Below are positions 43,069 to 52,200 of a stretch of 64,000 bases of DNA, one piece after another (the stretch's first letter is position 1; each line of letters opens with the position of its first letter). The notes beneath the pieces are model-generated. The model did not search any database. It saw nothing but the letters and a program-made list of their open reading frames with translations, and was not told the DNA's origin. Origin of the DNA: an uncultured Eubacteriales bacterium (lineage in GTDB: Bacteria; Bacillota; Clostridia; Lachnospirales; Lachnospiraceae); NCBI GenBank assembly GCA_900314775.1, contig OMWM01000008.1, positions 1-64,000 of the forward strand, in the 5' to 3' direction. The translations under genes were made by a program, and so were the position numbers.

Positions 43069-43611
43069 ATGAAAAAATGGGTTTGCTCAGTCTGTGGTTA
43101 TGTTTATGAAGGCGAAGAGCCGCCGAAGGAATGTCCTGTATGCCATGCTCCTGCAGATAAGTTCGTAGCACAGGAGAGTGAGATGACATGGGCTTCCGAG
43201 CATGTGGTAGGCGTTGCCAAGGGCGTTCCGGATGATATCCTTGAAGGCCTCAGAGCTAACTTCACAGGCGAGTGTTCAGAAGTAGGTATGTATCTTGCAA
43301 TGGCTCGTGTAGCTTTCAGAGAGGGCTATCCGGAAGTAGGTCTCTACTACGAGAAGGCTGCTCATGAAGAAGCAGAGCATGCTGCAAAGTTCGCTGAGAT
43401 GCTTGGCGAAGTTGTTACAGACAGCACCAAGAAGAACCTCGAGATGAGAGTTGAAGCCGAGAACGGCGCTACAGCTGGCAAGACTGAACTTGCAAAGCGT
43501 GCTAAGGCTGAGAACCTCGATGCAATCCATGACACTGTTCATGAGATGGCAAGAGATGAGGCAAGACACGGCAAGGCATTTGCAGGTCTCCTTAAGAGAT
43601 ATTTCGGCTGA
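43069..43611 (+). CDS. Reverse rubrerythrin (NADH peroxidase type)
   Basis: 180 aa. The rubredoxin domain is at the N-terminus ([23 protein letters not shown], Cys pairs at 6/9 and 22/25), and the diiron four-helix domain follows ([37 protein letters not shown]). This order is the reverse of classical rubrerythrin and matches the clostridial NADH-linked peroxide reductases. It detoxifies H2O2 and O2. RBS GAAGGAGAATT precedes ATG 43069. Codon use is strongly biased (GCT, GTT, AAG, CTC), a sign of high expression. It has its own promoter and terminator under likely PerR control. Confidence 0.94.
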   Translation: MKKWVCSVCGYVYEGEEPPKECPVCHAPADKFVAQESEMTWASEHVVGVAKGVPDDILEGLRANFTGECSEVGMYLAMARVAFREGYPEVGLYYEKAAHEEAEHAAKFAEMLGEVVTDSTKKNLEMRVEAENGATAGKTELAKRAKAENLDAIHDTVHEMARDEARHGKAFAGLLKRYFG

Positions 43612-43643
43612 TTCTGAATTGATTTCAGCAGATTACAGGCAGA

Positions 43644-43676
43644 AGGCACAGGACGCCAGGTCCTGTGCCTTTTTTG
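43644..43676 (+). terminator. Terminator of rubrerythrin gene
   Basis: 11-bp stem AGGCACAGGAC/GTCCTGTGCCT with a 5-base loop, followed by TTTTTT. Confidence 0.93.
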
Positions 43677-43735
43677 GCTTCAATAGCCAGATTCCCGGAT
43701 CTGTGGCGTAATCCACACAGGCGGCAATCTGGCAA

Positions 43736-43764
43736 TTGCCTCCGGATGCGCAAAACAGGATAAT
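43736..43764 (+). promoter_or_regulatory. Promoter of flavodoxin gene
   Basis: TTGCCT (43736-43741) and GATAAT (43759-43764) with a 17-base spacer, 30 bases before the start. Confidence 0.6.
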
Positions 43765-43794
43765 AGAACTGCAATCAGCGAAGGAGGAAATGCA

Positions 43795-44295
43795 ATGAAG
43801 AAAATGCTTGTTGTTTATTATTCGTGGTCAAACGGCAACACCAGACGTATTGCGCAGGCACTGGCAGAAAAAACGGGTGCGCAGCTGGCCGCGATCGATA
43901 CAGTGAAAGCATATACCGGCTCTTATGACGACGTCGTCGCACAGGGGCAGAGAGAAGTGCAGCAGGGATACATGCCGGCGGTCCGGGATATCGGCTTTGC
44001 TATCCGCGATTTTGACGTAATTGCCGTCGGCACGCCGACCTGGTGGTATACGATGGCGCCGGCCGTGCATACCTTTCTGCATAGCAAAGACTGGAACGGG
44101 AAAACGGTGATTCCATTCATGACGAACGGCGGCTGGCCGGGACACGTGATTAAAGATATGAAAAAAGAATGTGTCGGCGCCGAAATCGCCCTGCCGATGG
44201 AAATCCGTTTTGATTCGAACGGCGGCGATCACATGGAAACGCCGCAGAAGGACGTAAATCGCTGGATCAGCGAAGTAAAAAACATGTTGGACTGA
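43795..44295 (+). CDS. Flavodoxin family protein
   Basis: 166 aa FMN-binding alpha/beta protein. The phosphate loop is YYSWSNGNTRRIAQ (8-21); the FMN ring loops are VGTPTWWYTMAPAV and MTNGGWPGH. Such long-chain flavodoxins of anaerobes carry electrons in place of ferredoxin or act as quinone/nitro reductases; which one cannot be told. ATG 43795 follows GAAGGAGGAAATGCA. Position after PerR and rubrerythrin suggests a link to oxidative stress or iron limitation, but it has its own promoter and no matching PerR-like site. Confidence 0.88.
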   Translation: MKKMLVVYYSWSNGNTRRIAQALAEKTGAQLAAIDTVKAYTGSYDDVVAQGQREVQQGYMPAVRDIGFAIRDFDVIAVGTPTWWYTMAPAVHTFLHSKDWNGKTVIPFMTNGGWPGHVIKDMKKECVGAEIALPMEIRFDSNGGDHMETPQKDVNRWISEVKNMLD

Positions 44296-44320
44296 GATGC
44301 GCGGTGCCGGACGCAAAATA

Positions 44321-44389
44321 ATATGCTCCCTTCATGCAGAAGCTTATACTTTACTGCTTGTCTGCCTGAAAGGGAGCATATGGCTTTTT
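44321..44389 (+). terminator. Terminator of flavodoxin gene
   Basis: ATATGCTCCCTT (44321-44332) pairs with AAGGGAGCATAT (44370-44381), with further pairing of ATGCAG to CTGCCT inside, then GGCTTTTT. Confidence 0.75.
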
Positions 44390-44445
44390 ACAGGAGTGAC
44401 GGGGAATATTCCGAAATGCATTTCCGGTCGGTATAACCGGAAAAC

Positions 44446-44883
44446 TCACCACTCTTCATATTCCTCATCGTAATTATCATCCAGAAAATTGTCGTCTTCG
44501 TAATCTTCCGGGTCATAATCATCTCCGTAATAATCGTAATCATCGTAGTCCTTCAGCGTGTCATCATAATGATAGCTGCCGTGGTAGGAACTGGAGCCGG
44601 AACTGCCGCCGGACCACGAGCTGGAGCCGGAACTGCCGCCGGACCACGAGCTGGAGCCGGAGCTGCCGCCGGACCACGAACTGCTGCCGGAGCTGCCGCT
44701 GCCGGAATAATAATTGCTGCCGCTGTGATTTGAATTCTCGTACTCATAGGTCTCCATGTACGCAGCCTGCTCCTTTTCCCAGCGTACATTCCGTATGTGA
44801 TAATCAACGGCCAGGTAAGTCACCACGGCAATAAAGACAAGGAGTACGGCAAGAAGCTTTTTATTAATCCTGATCTTTTTCAT
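44446..44883 (-). CDS. Membrane-anchored low-complexity Ser/Gly/Trp repeat protein with acidic tail (145 aa)
   Basis: No family recognised. A basic start (MKKIRINKKLL) and one hydrophobic segment about 9-27 (LLAVLLVFIAVVTYLAVDY) look like an uncleaved signal anchor. A spacer with Asn/Ser/Gly/Tyr leads to about three and a half copies of the 10-residue repeat SSSWSGGSSG (about 68-100). The last 40 residues are almost only Asp, Glu, Tyr, Asn, with no Lys or Arg after about residue 111 (DYDDYDYYGDDYDPEDYEDD). Most of it would lie outside the membrane and may bind cations or wall polymers; this is inference. It is alone on the minus strand. RBS GAGGGGGAA. Confidence 0.75.
   Translation of the reverse strand: MKKIRINKKLLAVLLVFIAVVTYLAVDYHIRNVRWEKEQAAYMETYEYENSNHSGSNYYSGSGSSGSSSWSGGSSGSSSWSGGSSGSSSWSGGSSGSSSYHGSYHYDDTLKDYDDYDYYGDDYDPEDYEDDNFLDDNYDEEYEEW
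44591..44700 (-). repeat. 30-bp tandem repeat x3.7
   Basis: Units at 44591-44620, 44621-44650, 44651-44680 and a partial unit to 44700, the first two identical and the others with single changes. In frame, each unit encodes ten residues of the Ser/Gly/Trp repeat. Confidence 0.95.
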
Positions 44884-44922
44884 TTCCCCCTCGATTCAGA
44901 AGTACGTCTCTCTTATGTATTT

Positions 44923-44931
44923 ATTATAGCA
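44923..44931 (-). promoter_or_regulatory. Extended -10 promoter of the repeat protein gene
   Basis: On the minus strand TGC-TATAAT is a TGn extended -10 with perfect hexamer, 40 bases before the start. The -35 region is weak. The remaining gap 44932-45049 holds only short GC-rich hairpins. Confidence 0.5.
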
Positions 44932-45049
44932 CAATAGCGGCGGATAAGACAGGGGCTGCCTGCGGCAGACCGGCGCTGAAAAGCCGGAAAACCGGCATTT
45001 GTGACAAAAAAGAAGCGGCGTCCGGAAATTTATTGAGAATAGTGTTCAT

Positions 45050-45077
45050 TTGAAAAATATTATATGTGCGTTATAAT
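45050..45077 (+). promoter_or_regulatory. Promoter of HD-domain gene
   Basis: TTGAAA (45050-45055) and TATAAT (45072-45077) with a 16-base spacer, 49 bases before the start. Confidence 0.7.
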
Positions 45078-45126
45078 AAAGTAAATTGTCGCAGGCTGTC
45101 GTGAGTTTATCTTCTGAGGGAATCGA

Positions 45127-45585
45127 ATGATTGAGAATATGGACCGGCTTCTGATTGAAGCGGATAAGATTGCAGAAAAAGCCCACAGAGGGCAGGTGGA
45201 TAAGTGCGGACGGCCGTATATCGAGCATCCGCGCGCAGTGGCGGACATGGTAGATACCAAGCATGACAAGATTGTCGCGCTTCTGCATGATGTTATAGAG
45301 GATACGGCGATGACGGAGCACGATCTCCGTCCTGTTTTCGGTGAGGATATCACGAGTACGCTGGTTCTGCTCACGCATAAAAAGGGCGTACCGTATCTGC
45401 ATTATATTAAAGGACTTTGTGCCAACGAGACAGCTGTCCGTGTCAAGATCGCGGATCTGCGTCACAATATGGACCCACGGCGTGTTCCTTCTGATCACGA
45501 GTGGTATTACAGACGACTGAAAAATAAATATGAGCCGGCATTTCAGCTGCTGACGGATTATCTTGAAATGAAGAAGGGTACGTGA
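45127..45585 (+). CDS. HD-domain phosphohydrolase, MESH1/SpoT-hydrolase-like (152 aa)
   Basis: The order AHRGQVDKCGRPYIEHPRAVA, ALLHDVIEDT and VKIADLRHNMD matches the (p)ppGpp hydrolase half of RelA/SpoT and stand-alone MESH1-type enzymes: a His, the HD pair, the ED pair and a last Asp bind Mn2+. There is no synthetase, TGS or ACT domain. It may hydrolyse (p)ppGpp or another nucleotide; the second half lacks some residues of long SpoT, so substrate is uncertain. ATG 45127 follows GAGGGA. The P-type ATPase gene follows after 68 bases, probably in the same transcript. Confidence 0.87.
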   Translation: MIENMDRLLIEADKIAEKAHRGQVDKCGRPYIEHPRAVADMVDTKHDKIVALLHDVIEDTAMTEHDLRPVFGEDITSTLVLLTHKKGVPYLHYIKGLCANETAVRVKIADLRHNMDPRRVPSDHEWYYRRLKNKYEPAFQLLTDYLEMKKGT

Positions 45586-45653
45586 TCTGCGTACCTTTTT
45601 TTGCACCGACAGTGCGCTGCGGCCGGCTTTCTGAATAAGAGACAGGAAGTGCC

Positions 45654-47984
45654 ATGGCAGAGAAATATACAGGCCTGACGGAAGAGGAAGTCCGCAGACG
45701 GACGGCGGCCGGCCAGGTCAATACAACGGATACCGGGATCTCCCGTACAACCTCGGAGATCTGCAGGACCCATATATTCACATTCTTTAACTTCCTGAAT
45801 GTTGTGCTGGCGGTGCTGGTCGTGATGACCGGCCAGCTTCGAAATCTTGCCTTTCTGCTGACGGCTGTGGCCAATACGGCGATCGGCATCATTCAGGAGA
45901 TGCGTGTGAAGCAGCAGATTGATCAGCTCTCCGTGATCACCGCCTCGAAGGCGAAGGTGATTCGTGACGGGAAGCGGCGGGAGATCCCGCTGGATCAGAT
46001 CGTGCTGGGCGATATCATGATTCTCGAGAGCGGCGACCAGGTAGGCTCCGACTGCCGGATCCTCGAGAGCAGCGGCGTGGAAGCCAACGAATCCATGATC
46101 ACCGGCGAATCGGTCTCCATACGCAAGAATAACGGCGACAGCCTCTATTCCGGCAGTTTTCTTTCCGCCGGCAGCTGCGTCGCCGAGGTTGTCAATATCG
46201 GTAAGGACAATTACGCGACGATTCTGGCCGCCAAGGCGAAGAACAAGAAGCGTGCCTCCTCCGAGATGCAGAATGCAATCGGCAAGATCATCCGGGTTGT
46301 CGGTTTTCTGATCGTGCCGGTCGGCATCATGCTCTATATATCGCAGACATCCGTGCCGGGTACGTCCTGGGGCGATGCGGTCAACAATACGGTAGCCGGC
46401 GTCATCGGCATGATTCCGGAAGGCCTTGTCCTGCTGACCAGCGTTTCCTTTATCGCCGGCGTCGGTAAGCTCGCCATGAAGGGCGCGCTTGTGCAGGAGA
46501 TGGAATCGATCGAGGCACTGGCGCGTGTCAATGTGCTCTGCACAGATAAGACAGGCACCATCACGACCGGCGAACTGGAGGTAATCAAGGCAGAGCCATG
46601 CGGCAGCATGGACGAGGAAGAGATCGCGGCGGCGATGAGTTCGCTGGCGTGGGCATTTGACGATGTCAACGCAACGCAGACGGCGCTGCGCAATTTCTAT
46701 TCCATGCATACGAGCTGGCAGGCGCAGACGCTGATTCCATTTTCTTCGGCCCGCAAATACAGAGCGGCTTCCTTTAAGGATCACGGCAGTTTCGTGCTGG
46801 GCGCGCCGGAATTTATCCTGGAGAAGGACGATCCGGTGCTGGATAAGGTGGAAAGGTATGCCGGCGAGGGCAATCGTGTTCTGCTTCTGGCTTCCTGCAG
46901 CGCACTCAGCGAGCAGGACGGCAGCATCACCGGCCCGCAGCCGCAGGCGCTGATTGTCATTTCCGACTGCGTGCGGGAGGACGCGGCAGATACGTTCGCC
47001 TTCTTTGATTCACAGCATGTTGCCGTCAAGGTCATTTCCGGCGATAATCCGGCGACGGTTTCCAACATCGCCGTCAAGGCCGGGCTGAAAAACGGAGATA
47101 AATACATTGATGCCAGGGAACTGCCGGAGGATGAGGAAGAGATGAAGCAGGCCGTGGCGAAATATACGGTGTTCGGGCGCGTGACGCCGGAACAGAAGCA
47201 GCGCATCATCCACGCCTATCAGTCGGCGGGCAATGTCGTCGGCATGGTCGGCGACGGCGTCAACGACGTGCTGGCCCTGAAGGACGCCGACTGCGGTATC
47301 GCGATGGCGGACGGCAGTGACGCGGCGCGGCAGGTTGCCCATATCGTGCTGATGGATTCGGATTTTGCCCACATGAAAGAGATTTTCCGCGAGGGCAGCA
47401 CGATCATTTCGAATATTCAGCGAGTCAGCTCGCTGTATCTGACCAAGACGATCTACTCGGTTATTCTGTCCGTGCTGTTCATCCTGATCGGAAAATCGTA
47501 TCCGTTTGTGCCGATCCAGCTGACGCTGATCAGTACGTTTGCGATCGGCATCCCGAGTTTCTTCCTTGCACTTGAGCAGACGGATTCGCCGATTCAGTCG
47601 GGCTTCATGAAAAATGTCCTGTCCGTTGCCGTCCCGGGCGCGGCGGCCATGGTGATCAACATGCTGCTGATTCAGCTGATGTCGGCGGTGTTCGGCTTCA
47701 GCACCGGCGTGACAGCCACTTACAACCTGATCGTGGCGACGGTTGTCAGCATGCTTGTGCTCGACCGGGTATCGCAGCCTCTGAACCGGATGCGGCGGTA
47801 CGTGATCAATACGATGCTGGTGCTTTTTGCAATATCGATCATTTTCTTCCCGGACTTTTTCGGCATCGAAAAAGTCTTCGTGTGGAGAATGGTTTTCATC
47901 ATACCTTTTGTGATTTTCACCTGGTACAGCATGGCATTTTTCGAATGGCTGATCCACGCGATCTTCAGAAAACGTCTGAAATGA
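45654..47984 (+). CDS. P-type cation-transporting ATPase (CtpE-like)
   Basis: 776 aa. Actuator TGES at 150-153; M4 motif PEGL at 255-258; phosphorylation motif DKTGT at 298-302; hinge GDGVNDVLALKDADCGIAMADGSDAARQVA. Ten membrane helices fit: two before and two after the actuator domain and six C-terminal ones from about 590. The N-terminus is short without metal-binding domains, so it is not a CopA/ZntA type. PEGL in M4 and the overall layout resemble CtpE, a Ca2+ transporter in mycobacteria, more than KdpB or SERCA. Ion is therefore probably Ca2+ but unproven. RBS ACAGGAAG precedes the ATG. Confidence 0.9.
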   Translation: MAEKYTGLTEEEVRRRTAAGQVNTTDTGISRTTSEICRTHIFTFFNFLNVVLAVLVVMTGQLRNLAFLLTAVANTAIGIIQEMRVKQQIDQLSVITASKAKVIRDGKRREIPLDQIVLGDIMILESGDQVGSDCRILESSGVEANESMITGESVSIRKNNGDSLYSGSFLSAGSCVAEVVNIGKDNYATILAAKAKNKKRASSEMQNAIGKIIRVVGFLIVPVGIMLYISQTSVPGTSWGDAVNNTVAGVIGMIPEGLVLLTSVSFIAGVGKLAMKGALVQEMESIEALARVNVLCTDKTGTITTGELEVIKAEPCGSMDEEEIAAAMSSLAWAFDDVNATQTALRNFYSMHTSWQAQTLIPFSSARKYRAASFKDHGSFVLGAPEFILEKDDPVLDKVERYAGEGNRVLLLASCSALSEQDGSITGPQPQALIVISDCVREDAADTFAFFDSQHVAVKVISGDNPATVSNIAVKAGLKNGDKYIDARELPEDEEEMKQAVAKYTVFGRVTPEQKQRIIHAYQSAGNVVGMVGDGVNDVLALKDADCGIAMADGSDAARQVAHIVLMDSDFAHMKEIFREGSTIISNIQRVSSLYLTKTIYSVILSVLFILIGKSYPFVPIQLTLISTFAIGIPSFFLALEQTDSPIQSGFMKNVLSVAVPGAAAMVINMLLIQLMSAVFGFSTGVTATYNLIVATVVSMLVLDRVSQPLNRMRRYVINTMLVLFAISIIFFPDFFGIEKVFVWRMVFIIPFVIFTWYSMAFFEWLIHAIFRKRLK

Positions 47985-47986
47985 TA

Positions 47987-48015
47987 TTGCATTGAATATT
48001 AATTTGTGTTATACT
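47987..48015 (+). promoter_or_regulatory. Promoter of carAB
   Basis: TTGCAT (47987-47992) and TATACT (48010-48015) with a 17-base spacer, right after the ATPase gene. It would give a leader of nearly 190 nt before carA. Confidence 0.6.
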
Positions 48016-48107
48016 TTCAACAATGTACGAAAATGCATAAACGATGTATAAACACCGCATTTATTGCATATTTATACATACAATTGCATGCTAAGACACA
48101 AAGAACG

Positions 48108-48150
48108 AAGGGAGGTTCATGAAAATTCACTTTTCATGGGCCTTCCTTTT
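48108..48150 (+). terminator. Intrinsic terminator in the carA leader (attenuator)
   Basis: Long stem: AAGGGAGGTTCATGAAAA pairs through about 18 positions with TTTTCATGGGCCTTCC and the following T's (several G-T pairs), loop TTCAC, then five T. It lies between the carAB promoter and the carA start and is not needed by the ATPase gene unless the upstream promoter is silent. Control of carAB by premature termination is likely. Confidence 0.75.
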
Positions 48151-48209
48151 TCTGATACTTAGAAAAACTGATGAAACTTATCAGGACAGCTAATAAAGGA
48201 GGCAGACTC

Positions 48210-49289
48210 TTGGAAGCTTATCTTATTCTGGAAGACGGTACCGTGTTCAGGGGAAGACATATTGGTGCCGAGCGGGACTCGATCAGTGAAATTGTTTTCA
48301 ACACATCGATGACCGGTTATCTCGAGATCCTCACAGACCCTTCCTATTGCGGACAGAGCGTAGTCATGACATATCCGCTGATCGGCAACTACGGTGTATG
48401 CTACGACGATATGGAAGATGAAAACAGCTACGTAGAGGGCTATATCACCGGTGAAATGTGCGGATATCCGAGCAATTTCCGAAGCCAGGATCCGTTGGAG
48501 AAATTCCTGATCGACCGGAACATCCCCGGCATCACGAATGTCGATACGCGTGCGCTCACGAAAAAGCTCCGCAGCGAAGGCACGATGAACGGTATGATTA
48601 CCTGCCGGCCGGATTTCAATCTGGAAGAGATTCTGCCGAAGATCAAAGAATACAGGATAGTCAATCCGGTGGATACCGTTACCTGCAGCGAGATCACGAA
48701 GATCCCGGGCGACGGATTCAAGGTTGCCCTGATGGATCTGGGAACGAAGAAAGACATTCCGCTCTGCCTCGCGCGAAGAGGCTGCGAAGTCACGATCTAT
48801 CCTGCCCATACGCCGGCAGAGGGAATCATCGCGGCCGCACCGGACGGCATCGTCCTGTCCAACGGCCCCGGCGACCCGAAGGACTGCGTGGAGATTATTC
48901 AGGAAATCAAAAAGCTCTATGATTCGTCCATTCCGATTTTTGCCGTCTGTCTCGGCCATCAGCTGATGGCGCTGGCCAACGGTGCGGATACCCGGAAGAT
49001 GAAATGGGGACACCGCGGCGCCAACCATCCGGTCAAGGATCTCAGAACCGGGCGCGTCTATATTTCATCGCAGAATCATGGATATGTAATCAAGAACAAA
49101 TCCGTTCCGGAAGATGTGGCCGAGATCTGTTTTGTGAATGCGAACGACGGCAGCGTGGAAGGCCTGCATTATCTCGGCAAGAACGTGTTCACGGTGCAGT
49201 TCCATCCGGAAGCCTGCCCGGGACCGCAGGATACCGCGTTTCTTTTCGATGAATTCATTCACATGATGGAGGTGAGCAAGAATGCCTAA
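48210..49289 (+). CDS. carA: Carbamoyl phosphate synthase, small (glutaminase) subunit
   Basis: 359 aa. It hydrolyses glutamine and passes ammonia to CarB. The N-terminal domain begins MEAYLILEDGTVFRG; the class I amidotransferase has the nucleophile Cys247 in FAVCLGHQ and the HPE pair in VQFHPEACPGP. The start is TTG at 48210, 7 bases after AAAGGAGG, which gives exactly the usual N-terminus; the in-frame ATG at 48171 adds 13 non-family residues and precedes no ribosome site. It overlaps carB by 8 bases. Confidence 0.95.
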   Translation: MEAYLILEDGTVFRGRHIGAERDSISEIVFNTSMTGYLEILTDPSYCGQSVVMTYPLIGNYGVCYDDMEDENSYVEGYITGEMCGYPSNFRSQDPLEKFLIDRNIPGITNVDTRALTKKLRSEGTMNGMITCRPDFNLEEILPKIKEYRIVNPVDTVTCSEITKIPGDGFKVALMDLGTKKDIPLCLARRGCEVTIYPAHTPAEGIIAAAPDGIVLSNGPGDPKDCVEIIQEIKKLYDSSIPIFAVCLGHQLMALANGADTRKMKWGHRGANHPVKDLRTGRVYISSQNHGYVIKNKSVPEDVAEICFVNANDGSVEGLHYLGKNVFTVQFHPEACPGPQDTAFLFDEFIHMMEVSKNA

Positions 49290-52200
49290 GGATATAAGCA
49301 TCAAGAAAGTACTTGTTATCGGATCCGGTCCGATTGTCATCGGCCAGGCAGCCGAATTTGACTATGCCGGTACACAGGCATGCCGCTCTCTCAAAGAAGA
49401 AGGCATGGAGGTCTGCCTCGTCAATTCCAACCCGGCGACCATCATGACAGATAAACAGATCGCGGATGAGGTTTACATCGAACCGCTGACAGCACAGGTC
49501 CTGGAGAAGATCATCCTCAAGGAGGAGCCGGACTGCATCCTGCCGACACTTGGCGGACAGGCGGCGCTGAACCTCGCGATGGAGCTCAATGATAACGGAT
49601 TTCTGGAAGAAAATCATGTCCGCATGATCGGCACCAGTGCCGATACGATCAAGCGTGCCGAGGACCGTCTTGCTTTTAAGGAGACGATGGAGAAGATCAA
49701 CGAGCCGGTCGCGCGCAGTGAGGTCTGTACGAGCCTTGTGCAGGTATTTGAGACGGCCGATGAGATCGGCTATCCGGTTGTTGTCCGCCCGGCCTATACA
49801 CTCGGCGGCAGCGGCGGCGGCATCGCGCATAATAAGGAAGAGCTGCAGGAGATCGCCAGCAACGGCCTGCGTCTCAGCCGTGTCGGTCAGGTCCTGATCG
49901 AGCAGTACATCGGCGGCTGGAAGGAAATCGAGTACGAGGTGATGCGTGATAACATCGGTACCTGCATCACCGTCTGCAACATGGAAAATCTCGACCCGGT
50001 CGGCGTGCATACCGGCGACAGCATCGTCGTGGCGCCGTCTCAGACGCTTTCCGATAAAGAATACCAGATGCTCCGTACGTCAGCGCTGAATATTATCAGC
50101 GAGCTCAACATTCACGGCGGCTGCAACGTGCAGTTTGCCCTGAATCCGGACAGTTTTCAGTACTGCGTCATCGAGGTCAATCCGCGTGTATCCAGATCTT
50201 CGGCGCTGGCTTCCAAGGCAACCGGCTATCCGATCGCCAAGGTCGCTGCCAAGATCGCACTCGGCTACAATCTCGACGAGATCAAGAATGCGGTAACCGG
50301 CAAGACCTTCGCAAGCTTCGAGCCGGCCCTCGACTACTGCGTAGTCAAGATTCCGAAATGGCCTTTTGATAAATTCATCACCGCAAAGCGTACGCTGACG
50401 ACTCAAATGAAGGCGACCGGCGAGGTCATGAGTATCTGCAACAATTTCGAAGGTGCTCTGATGAAAGCAATCCGGTCTCTTGAACAGAATATTTACAGCC
50501 TCGATTACGGCAAATATCAGGAACTGACGGATGAAGAGCTCGAAAAGCAGCTCTACAGCGTCGATGACCGCCGTCTGTTCTGCGTTGCCGAGGCAATCCG
50601 CCGCGGCTATTCCCTCGAGCGGATTCATGAAATCAATAAAATCGATCTCTGGTTCCTCGACCGGATCCGTCATCTGGTGGAAGTGGAGCAGAAGATCAAG
50701 ACAGAGCCGATGACGCCGGAACTGATGGCCGAGGCCAAATATCTGCAGTTCCCGGACAAGGCGATTGCCGACTACACCGGTATGACCGAGGATGAGGTCA
50801 AAGATTACAGAAATGAGCACGGCATCGTATCTTCGTTCCGTATGGTTGATACCTGTGCGGCCGAGTTTGAATCCGAGACGCCGTACTACTATTCCAGCTA
50901 TGGCTGCTACAACGAGGTTGTGCCGGCAGAGAAGACCAAGAAGAAGGTGCTCGTGCTGGGATCCGGCCCGATCCGTATCGGCCAGGGCATCGAGTTCGAC
51001 TACTGCAGCGTGCACAGCGTATGGTCGTTCCGCGACTGCGGCTATGAGACCATCATCGTCAACAACAATCCGGAGACGGTCAGCACGGACTTCGATATCG
51101 CCGATAAGCTTTATTTTGAGCCGCTGACGGCAGAGGATGTCGAGAACATCGTCAATCTCGAGCATCCGGACGGAGCGGTTGTGCAGTTCGGCGGCCAGAC
51201 GGCGATCAAGCTGACGGCGGCGATTCAGAAGATGGGTCTGCCGATTTTCGGTACGCAGCCGGCCGATGTCGATGCGGCAGAAGACCGTGAACTTTTTGAT
51301 GAGATTCTGGAGAAAAACAGCATCAAGCGTGCAGCCGGCGAGACTGTTTTCACGACAGACGAGGCACTGGCGGCGGCCAACCGTCTCGGCTATCCGGTTC
51401 TTGTCCGCCCGTCCTACGTTCTGGGCGGCCAGGGCATGCAGATTGCCGTCAATGACGGCGATATCGTCGAATTCATGAGTATTATCAACCAGCAGGTGCA
51501 GGAGCACCCGATCCTGATTGATAAGTACCTGATGGGCCGCGAGGTTGAGGTCGACGGCGTATGCGACGGCACAGATGTGCTGATTCCGGGTATCATGGAG
51601 CATATCGAGCGCGCCGGCATCCACAGCGGCGACAGCATTTCCGTCTATCCGGCGCAGGATCTGGAACAGCATATTATCGATAAAATTGTTGATTATACGA
51701 AGAAACTGGCTATGGGCCTGCATATCAGAGGTCTGCTGAACATCCAGTTCATCGTTTACCAGGACGACGTCTATGTCATCGAGGTCAATCCGCGTTCGAG
51801 CCGTACGGTGCCTTACATCAGCAAGGTAACCGGCATCCCGATCGTCGACATCGCGTCCAAATGCATCATCGGCATGTCCATCCGCGATCAGGGCTACGAG
51901 CCGGGTCTGCAGAAGGAGTCCGGCTACGTCGCAATCAAACAGCCGGTATTCTCATTTGAGAAGCTCCGCGGCGCTGAGACGAGCCTTGGCCCGGAGATGA
52001 AGTCAACCGGCGAGGTGCTCGGCATCTCGAAGTCCTTCGAGGAGGCGCTCTACAAGTCCTTCCTTGGCGCCGGCATCGATCTGCCGCGTACCAGGAACAT
52101 GATCTGCACCGTGCGCAAGGCCGACCAGGATGAGCTGATTCCGATCGCGAGACGTTTCCAGCTTCTCGGCTACACGATTTACGCAACCGAGGGTACGGCG

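Noticed and set aside
30038..44700. Short repeats (folC, rho, the SSSWSGGSSG gene) as CRISPR arrays
   Set aside because: Units are directly adjacent with no unique spacers, are in frame, and code for repetitive peptides; there are no cas genes.
48104..48118. PyrR anti-antiterminator loop in the carA leader
   Set aside because: Only the right half (GGGAGGTT fitting GNGAGGYU) matches; the left half ARUCCN is absent.
48033..48122. 29-codon frame from ATG 48033 in the carA leader as a leader peptide
   Set aside because: No ribosome binding site before it and no run of regulatory codons (Arg or others); kept only as a note.
48171..48209. ATG 48171 as carA start
   Set aside because: It lacks a ribosome site and the ribosome site for TTG 48210 lies inside this extension; the TTG start gives the standard CarA N-terminus.
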